Source: SKW197 sp049970095
GTDB lineage: Archaea; Thermoplasmatota; Thermoplasmata; Lutacidiplasmatales; SKW197
Direction: 5' to 3'
Length of the DNA stretch: 29,159 nt
Assembly: GCA_049970095.1 (NCBI GenBank)
Contig: JBMFNP010000021.1
Location: 1 to 29,159 of the forward strand
Translations under genes and position numbers: made by a program
In this document: positions 21,125-29,159 of the stretch, piece after piece
Layout: every line of letters starts with the position of its first letter
Numbering within the stretch: position 1 is the first letter of the stretch
The notes under the pieces: generated by a model
What the model was told of the DNA's origin: nothing
The model's input: only the letters and a program-made list of their open reading frames with translations
Databases searched by the model: none

Positions 21125-21996
21125 GAACTTTTAGTGATGTTCAATACGGTAATGTTAAATACCAGCGTATTTCCCTTCACCTGTTCGTTATAGTCAATTG
21201 TAAATGTTCCCTTTTCCATATTAAGCCCTATTAGATAGAAATCCCTGTGCTCAAAATCTTTTGCATGGATGCGGTTTACCTGGGAGGGTTTGATCATATG
21301 CTGGATTTTTATTTCGCCTGCTCCGTTATTTGCTGTGCTGTCCACACTCAGAACTTTAATTTCCCATCCGAACGGGGTGAGGATCTCGCCTACACCTGGA
21401 GTATAGTGGAAAATTACAATATCTCCGTAAGTCGTGAACACGGTAAGATTCCAGCCCCAGTATGGATCACGAACCACAAGCCCATCAAGTGGAGACTTTC
21501 CATAGATGTCTGTAAATTTTGAGGTGTTCATGATATATTTCATCGGAATGCTCTCAATCAAGGATTTTTCCACCACCAGATTGGGGTCTTTGAACCCATA
21601 TCCCTTTTCTGGTGGAATAATTGCGGTTCTTCTCTCACCCACTTTCATTCCAATGAGTGCTTCCCTGAATCCCTCAATAACAGTAATGTAATCTCCTTCT
21701 GCAGCAGTGCCCACCTTTACCTTCAGAGGCACATAATCACCCGCCTGACGCATGTTGAAAGCAGGTGATTTTGGATAACTCACATTATCAATTGCTACGG
21801 AGTACATAGAGGTATCAAATACTGAGAGATCCTCAAATCTTCCAATGTAATCCACAACCACTTTGTCCCCTGGCTCAACATATAATTCCTTTTTCTCTTC
21901 CGATTTCTGCTGCGTGGTACTCCAGTAGTAATAGCCACCGCCACCAGCAATGAAGAGCATAATTACCGCAATAATGGCGTACCACTTTGTTTCCAT
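21121..21996 (-). CDS. membrane-anchored FKBP-type peptidyl-prolyl isomerase
   Basis: Probable cis-trans prolyl isomerase and chaperone outside the membrane. The 291-residue protein has an N-terminal anchor (about residues 6-24, AIIAVIMLFIAGGGGYYYW), a short charged linker, then an FKBP domain: GDKVVVDYIGRFED, VFDTS, EGFREALIGMKVGERRTAII and EKGYGFKDP. A large insert or C-terminal extension of about 150 residues follows, similar in plan to archaeal long FKBPs with an IF-type domain. The ATG at 21996 is chosen because AGGTG is six bases upstream; 32 extra N-terminal residues in the longer frame are unlike a start. It is followed by the ThiF-type gene with a four-base overlap. The functional reason for that pairing is unclear. 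Confidence 0.87.
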   Translation of the reverse strand: METKWYAIIAVIMLFIAGGGGYYYWSTTQQKSEEKKELYVEPGDKVVVDYIGRFEDLSVFDTSMYSVAIDNVSYPKSPAFNMRQAGDYVPLKVKVGTAAEGDYITVIEGFREALIGMKVGERRTAIIPPEKGYGFKDPNLVVEKSLIESIPMKYIMNTSKFTDIYGKSPLDGLVVRDPYWGWNLTVFTTYGDIVIFHYTPGVGEILTPFGWEIKVLSVDSTANNGAGEIKIQHMIKPSQVNRIHAKDFEHRDFYLIGLNMEKGTFTIDYNEQVKGNTLVFNITVLNITKSS

Positions 21997-22030
21997 AGAT
22001 ACACCTGAAGAATGCCATAATTCTGTAGGA

Positions 22031-22040
22031 TATAAATTTA
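22031..22040 (-). promoter_or_regulatory. TATA box of FKBP-thiF operon
   Basis: Minus-strand TAAATTTATA, about 39 nt before the FKBP ATG, leaving a short leader containing AGGTG. Confidence 0.5.
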
Positions 22041-22077
22041 ACTCTATCTTGAGCCATAACAACAAACCTTCGGAACA

Positions 22078-22087
22078 TTTATTTATT
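22078..22087 (+). promoter_or_regulatory. TATA box of rtcB-amrS operon
   Basis: TTTATTTATT, about 52 nt before the RtcB ATG at 22134. The leader would be about 25 nt and carries GGGTGA as ribosome-binding site. Confidence 0.45.
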
Positions 22088-22133
22088 CCCATGTGATAGT
22101 AATGAATACAAAAAGCAGGAGTTGGGTGAAAAC

Positions 22134-23588
22134 ATGCCCTGGAACGGCCCTCTGAAAAAAATTACAGAATATAAATACGAAATAGAACCTACATACAAAA
22201 AGGGAATGCATGTCTCTGGGATAGTTTACGCAGATGCAAAGATGATAGAGGATGTGCGAAAAGATAACTCGCTGGAACAGGTTGCAAATGTGGCTACATT
22301 GCCTGGAATAATTGGACACTCAATGGCAATGCCAGATATACACTGGGGTTATGGTTTTCCTATAGGTGGTGTGGCTGCATTTGATTATGATACTGGTATT
22401 ATTTCACCAGGGGGCGTGGGTTATGATATTAACTGTGGTGTACGGCTTGTGCGCACAAACTTGCATCTGAAAGATGTCCAGCCAAAAATCAAGGAACTGA
22501 TAGACACAATATTTACAAATGTACCCTCTGGCGTTGGTTCTGAAGGTAAACTGAAACTCACATACGATGAAATGAAAAATGTGCTTGACCTCGGTGCTGA
22601 GTGGGCAGTTGAAAAGGGATATGGCTGGCACAATGACCTTGAGTTTCTTGAGGAAAATGGGCGCCTTGCGTCTGCAGATTCCTCATTTGTGAGTGATAAA
22701 GCAATACAGCGAGGAATGCCACAGCTTGGCACACTCGGTGCAGGGAACCATTTTCTGGAAGTGCAGAAGGTGGAAGAAATTTATGAGCCAGAGATTGCAA
22801 GGATCTTCGGAATCACTGCAAAGGACCAGATAGTTGTGATGATACACACGGGCTCAAGAGGTGCAGGACACCAGATTGCAACTGATTATATTGCAAAAAT
22901 GGCAAATGCAGCCCGTAAATACAACATTCACCTTGAAGACAAGCAATTGGCATGCGCACCTGTGAATTCACCAGAGGGGGAAGAATACCTGAAGGCAATG
23001 GCATGTGGTGCCAACTATGCATGGGCAAATCGCCAGCTAATTCTTCACTGGGTAAGAGAATCATTCCAGAAAGTATTCAAAAACTCTGCTGAGGCTCTGG
23101 ACATGCATGTTATTTATGATGTATGCCACAACATAGGAAAAATTGAAGAACATGAAATAGAAGGGAGGCGGAGAAAGGTTGTAGTGCACAGAAAAGGTGC
23201 TACAAGGGCATTTGCAATGGAACGCAGAGAAATCCCACTTCCATACAGAAAAATAGGGCAACCAGTGCTAATCCCAGGTGATATGGGAACTTCCAGTTAT
23301 CTTCTTGTGGGTACTGAACTTGCAATGAAGGAAACCTTTGGATCCACATGCCATGGCGCAGGCAGAGTTATGTCCAGAGAGGCAGCGATACGCAGGTTCA
23401 GACCAAATGAGGTGAAGGAGGCTCTTATGAAACAGGGCATATATGTAAGGGCTGCAAGCAAGGATGTGCTCTCAGAGGAAAGCCCAGAGGCATACAAAGA
23501 TGTGGATGATGTTGTGAGAATTGCACACAATGCAGGGATTTCAAGAATGATTGTTAAGATGCGACCCATTGGTGTCATGAAGGGCTAA
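22134..23588 (+). CDS. rtcB: RNA-splicing ligase RtcB
   Basis: GTP- and Mn-dependent RNA ligase that joins tRNA exon halves after intron removal. The 484-residue length is normal and no intein is present. Hallmarks in order are MPDIHWGYGFPIGGVAAF, GGVGYDINCGVRLV (metal Cys), LGTLGAGNHFLEV, MIHTGSRGAGHQIA, YDVCHNIGK, VHRKGATRAF, VLIPGDMGTSSYLL and STCHGAGRVMSR, whose His is the guanylylated residue in characterised archaeal RtcB. The ATG at 22134 has GGGTGA five bases upstream; a TTG at 22122 is rejected. The next gene starts two bases after the stop, making an operon with AmrS. No Archease is seen in the window. Confidence 0.96.
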   Translation: MPWNGPLKKITEYKYEIEPTYKKGMHVSGIVYADAKMIEDVRKDNSLEQVANVATLPGIIGHSMAMPDIHWGYGFPIGGVAAFDYDTGIISPGGVGYDINCGVRLVRTNLHLKDVQPKIKELIDTIFTNVPSGVGSEGKLKLTYDEMKNVLDLGAEWAVEKGYGWHNDLEFLEENGRLASADSSFVSDKAIQRGMPQLGTLGAGNHFLEVQKVEEIYEPEIARIFGITAKDQIVVMIHTGSRGAGHQIATDYIAKMANAARKYNIHLEDKQLACAPVNSPEGEEYLKAMACGANYAWANRQLILHWVRESFQKVFKNSAEALDMHVIYDVCHNIGKIEEHEIEGRRRKVVVHRKGATRAFAMERREIPLPYRKIGQPVLIPGDMGTSSYLLVGTELAMKETFGSTCHGAGRVMSREAAIRRFRPNEVKEALMKQGIYVRAASKDVLSEESPEAYKDVDDVVRIAHNAGISRMIVKMRPIGVMKG

Positions 23589-23590
23589 AA

Positions 23591-24589
23591 ATGAGGGCAA
23601 TGTTCTGGGAAGAGAAGGAAAAAGGTGCGGTCCAATGTTTTCTGTGCCATCATCACTGTGTAATCCAGAATGGAAAGCGTGGCATCTGTGGTGTACGAGA
23701 AAACCGAAATGGGGAATTACATACCCTGATTTACGGACTTTATTCCTCTGTGGCTATAGACCCAATTGAAAAAAAACCTCTCTATCACTTCTATCCTGGA
23801 ACTAACATTCTTTCTTATGGGACCGTGGGCTGTAATTTCAGATGTCTGCATTGCCAGAACTACACCATTTCCCAGGCAACACCTGAGGAAGCATACCTTG
23901 AAAAAACCACACCAGAGGAAGTTTACAAACTGGCAAAAAGATACAATCTGAACAGTGTGGCATGGACATACAATGAACCCACGATATGGTATGAGTTCAC
24001 ATATGATACTTCCAAACTCCTTCATGAGCATGGGATAAAAACTGTGTATGTAACCAATGGGTACATTGAAAAAGAACCTCTTAGACATATTGCCCCGTTT
24101 CTGGACGCAATGAATATTGATGTGAAAGGGTTCACTGAGGAATTTTATGGGAAGATTGTGCATGCAAGATTAAAGCCAGTGCTTGAAGTGTGTGAACTTG
24201 CACACAAACTAGGAATTCACATTGAAATCACATATCTTGTAATACCCAGCTACAATGATAGCGAGAATGAAATAAATATGTTTGTTGAATGGGCGAAAGA
24301 AACTCTCTCACCCTCCGTACCCCTCCACTTCACAAGATTTCATCCTGATTACAAACTTAAAAATGTGCCTCCCACTCCTCTGAGCACACTGAAGATGGCT
24401 GAAAAGATTGCAAAAAACAAAGGCATTCATAATGTGTATATTGGCAATGTATGGGGAGAGGAGGATATTACCTACTGTCCGAACTGCAAAAAACCTCTGA
24501 TAAAAAGAGACGGATTTTTTGTAGTTTTTAACAAAATTAAGGATGGAAAATGTTACAATTGTAATGAAAAAATATTTGGAAGATTTTGA
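23591..24589 (+). CDS. amrS: AmmeMemoRadiSam radical SAM enzyme (AmrS-like)
   Basis: Radical SAM protein of COG1180, related to pyruvate-formate-lyase activating enzymes, 332 residues. N-terminal cysteines (CFLCHHHC, then GICGVRENRNG) are followed by the cluster motif CNFRCLHC (around residue 81) with YTISQ, VAWTYNEPTIWYEF, NIDVKGFTEEFYG and HFTRFHPDYKL. Near the C-terminus two CxxC pairs (CPNC, CYNC) form a probable zinc ribbon. The family was named from its association with AMMECR1 and Memo proteins; neither is present here, and the reaction is unknown. It follows RtcB by two bases, and its stop abuts the convergent surface-protein gene with no gap. Confidence 0.88.
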   Translation: MRAMFWEEKEKGAVQCFLCHHHCVIQNGKRGICGVRENRNGELHTLIYGLYSSVAIDPIEKKPLYHFYPGTNILSYGTVGCNFRCLHCQNYTISQATPEEAYLEKTTPEEVYKLAKRYNLNSVAWTYNEPTIWYEFTYDTSKLLHEHGIKTVYVTNGYIEKEPLRHIAPFLDAMNIDVKGFTEEFYGKIVHARLKPVLEVCELAHKLGIHIEITYLVIPSYNDSENEINMFVEWAKETLSPSVPLHFTRFHPDYKLKNVPPTPLSTLKMAEKIAKNKGIHNVYIGNVWGEEDITYCPNCKKPLIKRDGFFVVFNKIKDGKCYNCNEKIFGRF

Positions 24590-27500
24590 TTACATGGGCT
24601 TTTGTGTATCTTCCTTGGGTGGTTGTCCCTGATCCTCTTGCTGTGTCTCTCCTGGTACTATTGGTTTCCTGATCACTTTCTTTGGGACCACCACCTTTGC
24701 TGCAGTTGGCTTCCTGATCACCACAACCTTGGGTTGCGTGGAAGGTGCGCCCTCTTCTGGCTTGAACTCAAGGACTGCTTTTTCTGATATTCCAGGCACT
24801 CCTTCAGGTTTAGGAGTAACGCCCCCAAGCGGTAGTGTTGGCATCTCTTCCTTTGGTTTCACTGGCTTTGGAGGTAGAGGTACGGCAGGTGGCTTCGGAG
24901 TTTCAATTTTCTGCGGGGGCACAACAACTTTCTGCGGCTCAGCGACAGCTTTTGGTGGTGCCTGCGCTGGAGGGAGAGGGGGTGGGGTTGGAGGTGCCTT
25001 CGGTTTTTCTTCTTTCTTTTCCACAGGTACTTGTGGTGGCTTTCCTGTCTGGATTAGTTCTGCACCTTCAAGTGAGGAACCACACTTGTGACACACTTTT
25101 GCAGTCTTCTCATTAAGCGTGGTGCATTGTGGACATTTAAGGGCACCCTTCTTCTTCAGTTCTTCTTCCTTGAGCCACTGCGTGTATGTACGATATGTGG
25201 GTTTATTCTTCCACCATGCCCAGAACGCGCTCTCAGAGTATTCTTTACCAAGTTCCTTCCTTGCCTCTGTCTTGAATTTCTCAACATAGGCATTAAACTC
25301 CCTGCGCATTATTTCCTCGTAGCTTTCTGCCTCTACCTTCTTCCCTGTAAATACAGTACCGCATTCTGGACACACTGTTGCCCCGCCATCAATCCATGCA
25401 CCACACTCACTGCACTTCACAGTGGTCTCTTCAAATATCGTCCCACACTTTGGACATTTTGGGGCATTTTCAGGAATGTAGGCACCGCATTCTCCGCACT
25501 CCACAAGCTTGCCTGCAGTTCTTCTGAAGTAAATGATGACTACTCCGATGGAAACTCCGACTACTGCCACTATTGCAATAATTACTATGAGCCATGGGAA
25601 TTGTGGTGGAGGTACTGGTTTTTCTACATTAAATGTGTGTACACTTGGGTTAAGGTCAGGGAAACCAGGGCAGGAAACCACAATCCTGTACTCTCCCGCA
25701 TCTTTGATTTCTGCAAGTGTGAGTGTGAAGTTACCGTTTTCATCAGTTATAATTGTCTGGCTAAACGCCACCTGGTCACCATGGAACATCAAAATTGTTA
25801 CATTTACATTTGGTGCTCCTACACCAGTTGCCTCTCTCACAATCTGCCCTGAAATCACAGGAACATCTCCTATTTTAAATGTTGGCGGGAGTGCACCCAT
25901 GAGAATCCTTAATTTTGCAGACAAAGATGTGATGTTGAGTGCATAGATATTGTTAGTGTAATTTTTCTCAATAATTGTATGATTTCTATTCACAACTGCA
26001 AAGAATGTTAGATTTCCTTCCATATCTGCTACCCATGTGTAGTTAACACTGATGTTTGCCACTGGTTCCAATGTGATATTACTGGAAATCATGAGTTTTT
26101 CCTCTGTTATGTTACCTGCAAATATCTCAATTGAAAGATTTTCAATTCTGTAATTTACATTACTTGTAATGTTAAGCCAGAATTCAACAGTATCTCCGGC
26201 AGTGATATTTAAGGTTCTGTTGCCATTTTTCACGAGGAATAAATCTATGATCCTTATGTCTGGTAGGGGGATAACTTCAATTCTTTTTTCCGCTATGTTG
26301 TTATCCAAATGCTTTTCAAGGTAGGGCTCTGTGCACTGTCTGATTGAAACAGTTATTGCACCCGTGAGACTTGCGTTCCAACTGATGGAAATCTCAGTAC
26401 TGGAAAGGGCTTTTATTGTGGGTATTATTATGGAACCAATGAGATAGGTGTCATTGTAAACCTCCACAGTAACATTGCGGGCATCTGTATCTCCAAGATT
26501 GGTAATTGTAATGTTTATTGATAATGGTGTTCCTTCAACAACTGTGTTGTAAACTGGAGTTTCTTTATACAGGATGCGAATGGCGTCTGCGTTTACACTC
26601 AGGTCAGGCGGCGAATAGACATTCAGGTTTATTGTCTCTGCATCATAAACCCTGTCAAGTTCAATACGGAGGTTCACAGCATGGATGCCCGGGGAAGTAA
26701 CTGGGTAGCTAAATGAAATGTTCACAGATTGATTCATATACAGGGCACCGATAAATTCCTGGAAACTTTGATGAAGGTATGTGTCCTCAAGAATTACAAG
26801 GAAGTTCTTCATGTTAACATTTCCTGTGTTCTTCACTGTGATATTTATTGTTACATTCTCATCGTAGGGGAGTGTGTTGTTGGAAATGGCAATTCCGATA
26901 ATTTCAAGAGAGGGATTGAATTTCACAACAGAACTTATTGCAATGTTGTTTGCCTTGCTAGTCTCATTATATAAATTTAGAGGGTCAATTACCACTTTTA
27001 TACTGTGGTTTCCTGGCAGTGAGGGACTCCATGTAAAATTGAATGATACTACCTGTCCTGAAAAGAGGATGAGGGTTGTGGTGTATATTTCAGTTTCTGT
27101 GTTTGCATCAACATTTACATCATAAACTACCACGGTTACATTTATCCCATTCCTTGGTCCAATGTTTCTCACTGTTATATTTACATTACCACCACTTAAG
27201 TAGTCAAAAGTTGAAGGCACATGGATATCTCCAGTATATACTGCAAAATCAGGTAGGAGTGCATGATAGGAGAGATTAACTTTCACAAGGTTAATGGCAG
27301 AAGGATAGCTCTCAAATGAAATGTTCATTATCTGGTTTTCTCCGCTGTAATTTGATTCTAATCTGTAGTTTCCAATAAATATTGAACTGCCTCCAATACT
27401 CTGGATTGTATAATTTATAATGTCTGTGAGCAGTACAAACCTTGCATTTCCATAGATGTCAGTTGTGTTTTCTCCAGCAATGGTTCCATTTGTAGCAAAA

Positions 27501-29159
27501 CGCACAACAAGAGAGACGCCATCAATAGGCATACTATTTCCGTCAAGTGCGTTAACAACCAGGTACCTGTAAATTCTGGCTTCTGCAGCATCTTCTGTGA
27601 TTATATCATCCTGGCCTCCTGTCAAGGTAACATTTATAAGGATGGCTGTGGCATTACCTTTAAGTATTATCTTGGACGGGTAATATATGTCCTGTGCATA
27701 AAAACTCCTTGCAATTATGCTTACACCCAACCATGCTCCTTCTGTGAGTGTACCACCGACCATTGTGAATCTCTTGCACTTTAGGTCTACATAAGAGTTG
27801 CTGATGGTTGTATTTATGAAGGTGAATGTGGTTTCATTTTTACCCAACATCTTTGCGGTATCAATTGTTCCGCTCATCGCAGAGATCGTTGCATTATCCA
27901 GCAGTGCAAGATAGTATGCAAAGTTGCTTTCTATTCTTGCGTGGTTAAGCACAAGGGTTCCATTGGAATAGAGGAATATTCCATATGTGTAGTCCGTGGG
28001 CTGTGAAATTTTAAGTGTAGCACCATCTATTATCAGAGTGCCGTTGTATCCAATCAAGATTGAGCCATAATGATAGTATGTGCTTGTGATGGTTACAGTT
28101 TCATTTTCAATAATCCATGGTGTGCCCGCACTGTACACAATAAACTCAACAGTTGCGTTGTTGTTTTCCTTTGTGGTTTCAACAAATTGTCCTGCAGGAT
28201 CCACCACTGCAATCATTGTGTGGTCACCAGTCGGGTTTGCATAGTATGTAAAATTAATCAATCTGCTTTCACCAGCGAGAATTGTGGTTGTGTTGGAATA
28301 CACAGTTGAGAGTCCATCATACACCTCAACCAGCAGATTTTCTACCCTTGCGTTTCCTGTATTTACAACTTCAATTGTGATATTAATCTGAGAGCCAGAT
28401 AAAATAAGTTGCGGAATCTGTGAAACAAACCTGACTGAAAGATCTGGTACTGCACTGGAAAGCGAGATTGCAATCTCTGTTCCCGGTGTCCATAATGGGT
28501 ATGCTGGCAGTGTGATGTTGTACCACTGGTCAATCTGCCCAAATCTGAGCTCTACAATGTACACGCCCACAAAGTTGGATGAGTATGGTGTGGTAGCATC
28601 TATTATATCTGTAATAAGGGTAATCCTTGCACTCCCATTAACTGTAGTGGCACTGGCTACAGGATGCATTGTGATATTGTACACATTTACATTTGCATTG
28701 TCAACACCAAAGCCATTCACATCAGTAACATGCACCTCAAGATATCTGTAAATCTTCACAATTGCATTCTCATATGCAAGCACAGCATCCAGTGCCGTGG
28801 GCAGTGTCACACCAACAAGTGTAATATTGTCTGTGCCATTGAACACCAGTTTCCTGTCAAATGTGGTATTCTCTGCATACACACTGCCATGGAACTCCAG
28901 CACTTCGCTTACAATATTCGTATCCACAAATGTGATTGTATTGGCATGAAAACCAGTTATGCCACCTGTATAATTTGTTCTATTGAGAGTAAGGACGCTT
29001 GCATTACCGCTCAACCGCCCTTTCTCAACCTTTGAGTTATTTGCATATATCTGGGTGTTATCGTTCACCGCAATCGCATATCGGTAATCACTTGTAAGTG
29101 TTGAATCATTCATTACAAGCTTTGAGTTTCCTTTCATGTAAATGCTGAATTTAAAGTCC
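24590..29159 (-). CDS. giant CARDB/beta-helix surface protein with cytoplasmic zinc ribbons (5' end beyond window)
   Basis: Surface protein of at least 1,520 residues; the frame is open to the window edge, so the signal peptide is not seen. The visible outer part has beta-helix-like segments, Ig-like segments beginning IYRYL, and about five CARDB-like domains marked by INITIEVVNTGNARVENL-type strands. Over 60 N-x-S/T sequons would allow dense N-glycosylation. One C-terminal membrane helix (about 25525-25600) leads to a cytoplasmic tail with two zinc ribbons (CGECG...CPKCG and CSECG...CPECG), a helical linker, a third ribbon (CPQC...CHKCG) and a Pro/Lys/Val-rich end. The shared layout suggests an S-layer-linked or adhesive protein that connects the outside to a cytoplasmic partner. 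The function is inferred only. Confidence 0.85.
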   Translation of the reverse strand, partial: DFKFSIYMKGNSKLVMNDSTLTSDYRYAIAVNDNTQIYANNSKVEKGRLSGNASVLTLNRTNYTGGITGFHANTITFVDTNIVSEVLEFHGSVYAENTTFDRKLVFNGTDNITLVGVTLPTALDAVLAYENAIVKIYRYLEVHVTDVNGFGVDNANVNVYNITMHPVASATTVNGSARITLITDIIDATTPYSSNFVGVYIVELRFGQIDQWYNITLPAYPLWTPGTEIAISLSSAVPDLSVRFVSQIPQLILSGSQINITIEVVNTGNARVENLLVEVYDGLSTVYSNTTTILAGESRLINFTYYANPTGDHTMIAVVDPAGQFVETTKENNNATVEFIVYSAGTPWIIENETVTITSTYYHYGSILIGYNGTLIIDGATLKISQPTDYTYGIFLYSNGTLVLNHARIESNFAYYLALLDNATISAMSGTIDTAKMLGKNETTFTFINTTISNSYVDLKCKRFTMVGGTLTEGAWLGVSIIARSFYAQDIYYPSKIILKGNATAILINVTLTGGQDDIITEDAAEARIYRYLVVNALDGNSMPIDGVSLVVRFATNGTIAGENTTDIYGNARFVLLTDIINYTIQSIGGSSIFIGNYRLESNYSGENQIMNISFESYPSAINLVKVNLSYHALLPDFAVYTGDIHVPSTFDYLSGGNVNITVRNIGPRNGINVTVVVYDVNVDANTETEIYTTTLILFSGQVVSFNFTWSPSLPGNHSIKVVIDPLNLYNETSKANNIAISSVVKFNPSLEIIGIAISNNTLPYDENVTINITVKNTGNVNMKNFLVILEDTYLHQSFQEFIGALYMNQSVNISFSYPVTSPGIHAVNLRIELDRVYDAETINLNVYSPPDLSVNADAIRILYKETPVYNTVVEGTPLSINITITNLGDTDARNVTVEVYNDTYLIGSIIIPTIKALSSTEISISWNASLTGAITVSIRQCTEPYLEKHLDNNIAEKRIEVIPLPDIRIIDLFLVKNGNRTLNITAGDTVEFWLNITSNVNYRIENLSIEIFAGNITEEKLMISSNITLEPVANISVNYTWVADMEGNLTFFAVVNRNHTIIEKNYTNNIYALNITSLSAKLRILMGALPPTFKIGDVPVISGQIVREATGVGAPNVNVTILMFHGDQVAFSQTIITDENGNFTLTLAEIKDAGEYRIVVSCPGFPDLNPSVHTFNVEKPVPPPQFPWLIVIIAIVAVVGVSIGVVIIYFRRTAGKLVECGECGAYIPENAPKCPKCGTIFEETTVKCSECGAWIDGGATVCPECGTVFTGKKVEAESYEEIMRREFNAYVEKFKTEARKELGKEYSESAFWAWWKNKPTYRTYTQWLKEEELKKKGALKCPQCTTLNEKTAKVCHKCGSSLEGAELIQTGKPPQVPVEKKEEKPKAPPTPPPLPPAQAPPKAVAEPQKVVVPPQKIETPKPPAVPLPPKPVKPKEEMPTLPLGGVTPKPEGVPGISEKAVLEFKPEEGAPSTQPKVVVIRKPTAAKVVVPKKVIRKPIVPGETQQEDQGQPPKEDTQKPM
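27559..28758 (-). repeat. 393-residue internal duplication in surface protein gene
   Basis: Two copies of an Ig-like segment starting IYRYL (near 28750 and 27570) lie 1,179 bases (393 codons) apart. Each is preceded by a beta-helix-like region and followed by a CARDB-like domain, and both contain the VTLITDII/FVLLTDII-type strand. The copies have diverged at DNA level, so the duplication is old. The outer limits cannot be fixed because the gene runs off the window. Confidence 0.6.

Noticed and set aside
22134..23588. Possible intein in RtcB
   Set aside because: The length is normal and all motifs run through without interruption.
25060..25510. Zinc ribbons as a RING-type E3 for the modifier cassette
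   Set aside because: The cysteines form simple CxxC...CxxC ribbons in the tail of a surface protein far from the cassette, not a cross-brace RING.

Overview
The window looks like a chromosome segment from an archaeon, most likely a euryarchaeote related to Thermoplasmatota (lineage inferred from gene content, not proven). The evidence is an archaeal SRP (7S) RNA, Gins51, FEN1 with a C-terminal PCNA-binding motif, archaeal PurP, RtcB, a mevalonate kinase/UbiD pair fitting the archaeal mevalonate route, PAC2-family and AmrS proteins, large CARDB surface proteins, and TATA boxes of the form TTAAATAC about 25-28 nt before leaderless or short-leader starts. I see no insertion sequences, CRISPR arrays, tRNAs or phage genes.

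Layout: 98-4118 (minus) holds a SAM methyltransferase and an FtsX-permease/ATPase export pair. 4263-6738 (minus) holds three exported or membrane-anchored proteins, one NosD-like. 6925-9158 (plus) holds mevalonate kinase and a UbiD decarboxylase. 9130-10196 (minus) holds two pilin-like membrane-anchored proteins. 10417-11103 (plus) holds an operator-like palindrome and two tandem paralogous small membrane proteins. 11266-13827 (plus) is the ubiquitin-like cassette. 13833-14684 (minus) is a 3-hydroxyacyl-CoA dehydrogenase. 14781-15087 is SRP RNA. 15186-18746 holds PAC2, Gins51, Dus and FEN1. 18965-20107 is PurP. 20120-21996 (minus) holds an FKBP and a MoeB/ThiF-type E1. 22134-24589 (plus) holds RtcB and AmrS. 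24590 to the window end (minus) is a very large surface protein, cut by the window edge.

The main discovery is the four-gene cassette at 11266-13827. By eye it is a compact UFM1-type modification system. It has an 81-residue UFM1-like modifier already ending in Val-Gly like mature UFM1. It has a UFC1-like E2 with its cysteine at residue 118 (human C116), hidden because it lacks an ATG/GTG/TTG start. It has a UBA5-like E1 and a JAMM (MPN+) metalloprotease with an extra C-terminal domain. UFMylation has generally been treated as a eukaryotic pathway, and I know of no described archaeal version. The resemblance is to human sequences recalled from memory and needs profile and structure searches. 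No UFL1-like E3 is visible, and no partner except the metalloprotease can be assigned from this window.

The remaining genes are mostly housekeeping: lipid precursor synthesis, protein targeting, replication and repair, purine synthesis, sulfur transfer and RNA ligation. They are interspersed with lineage-specific cell-surface proteins.
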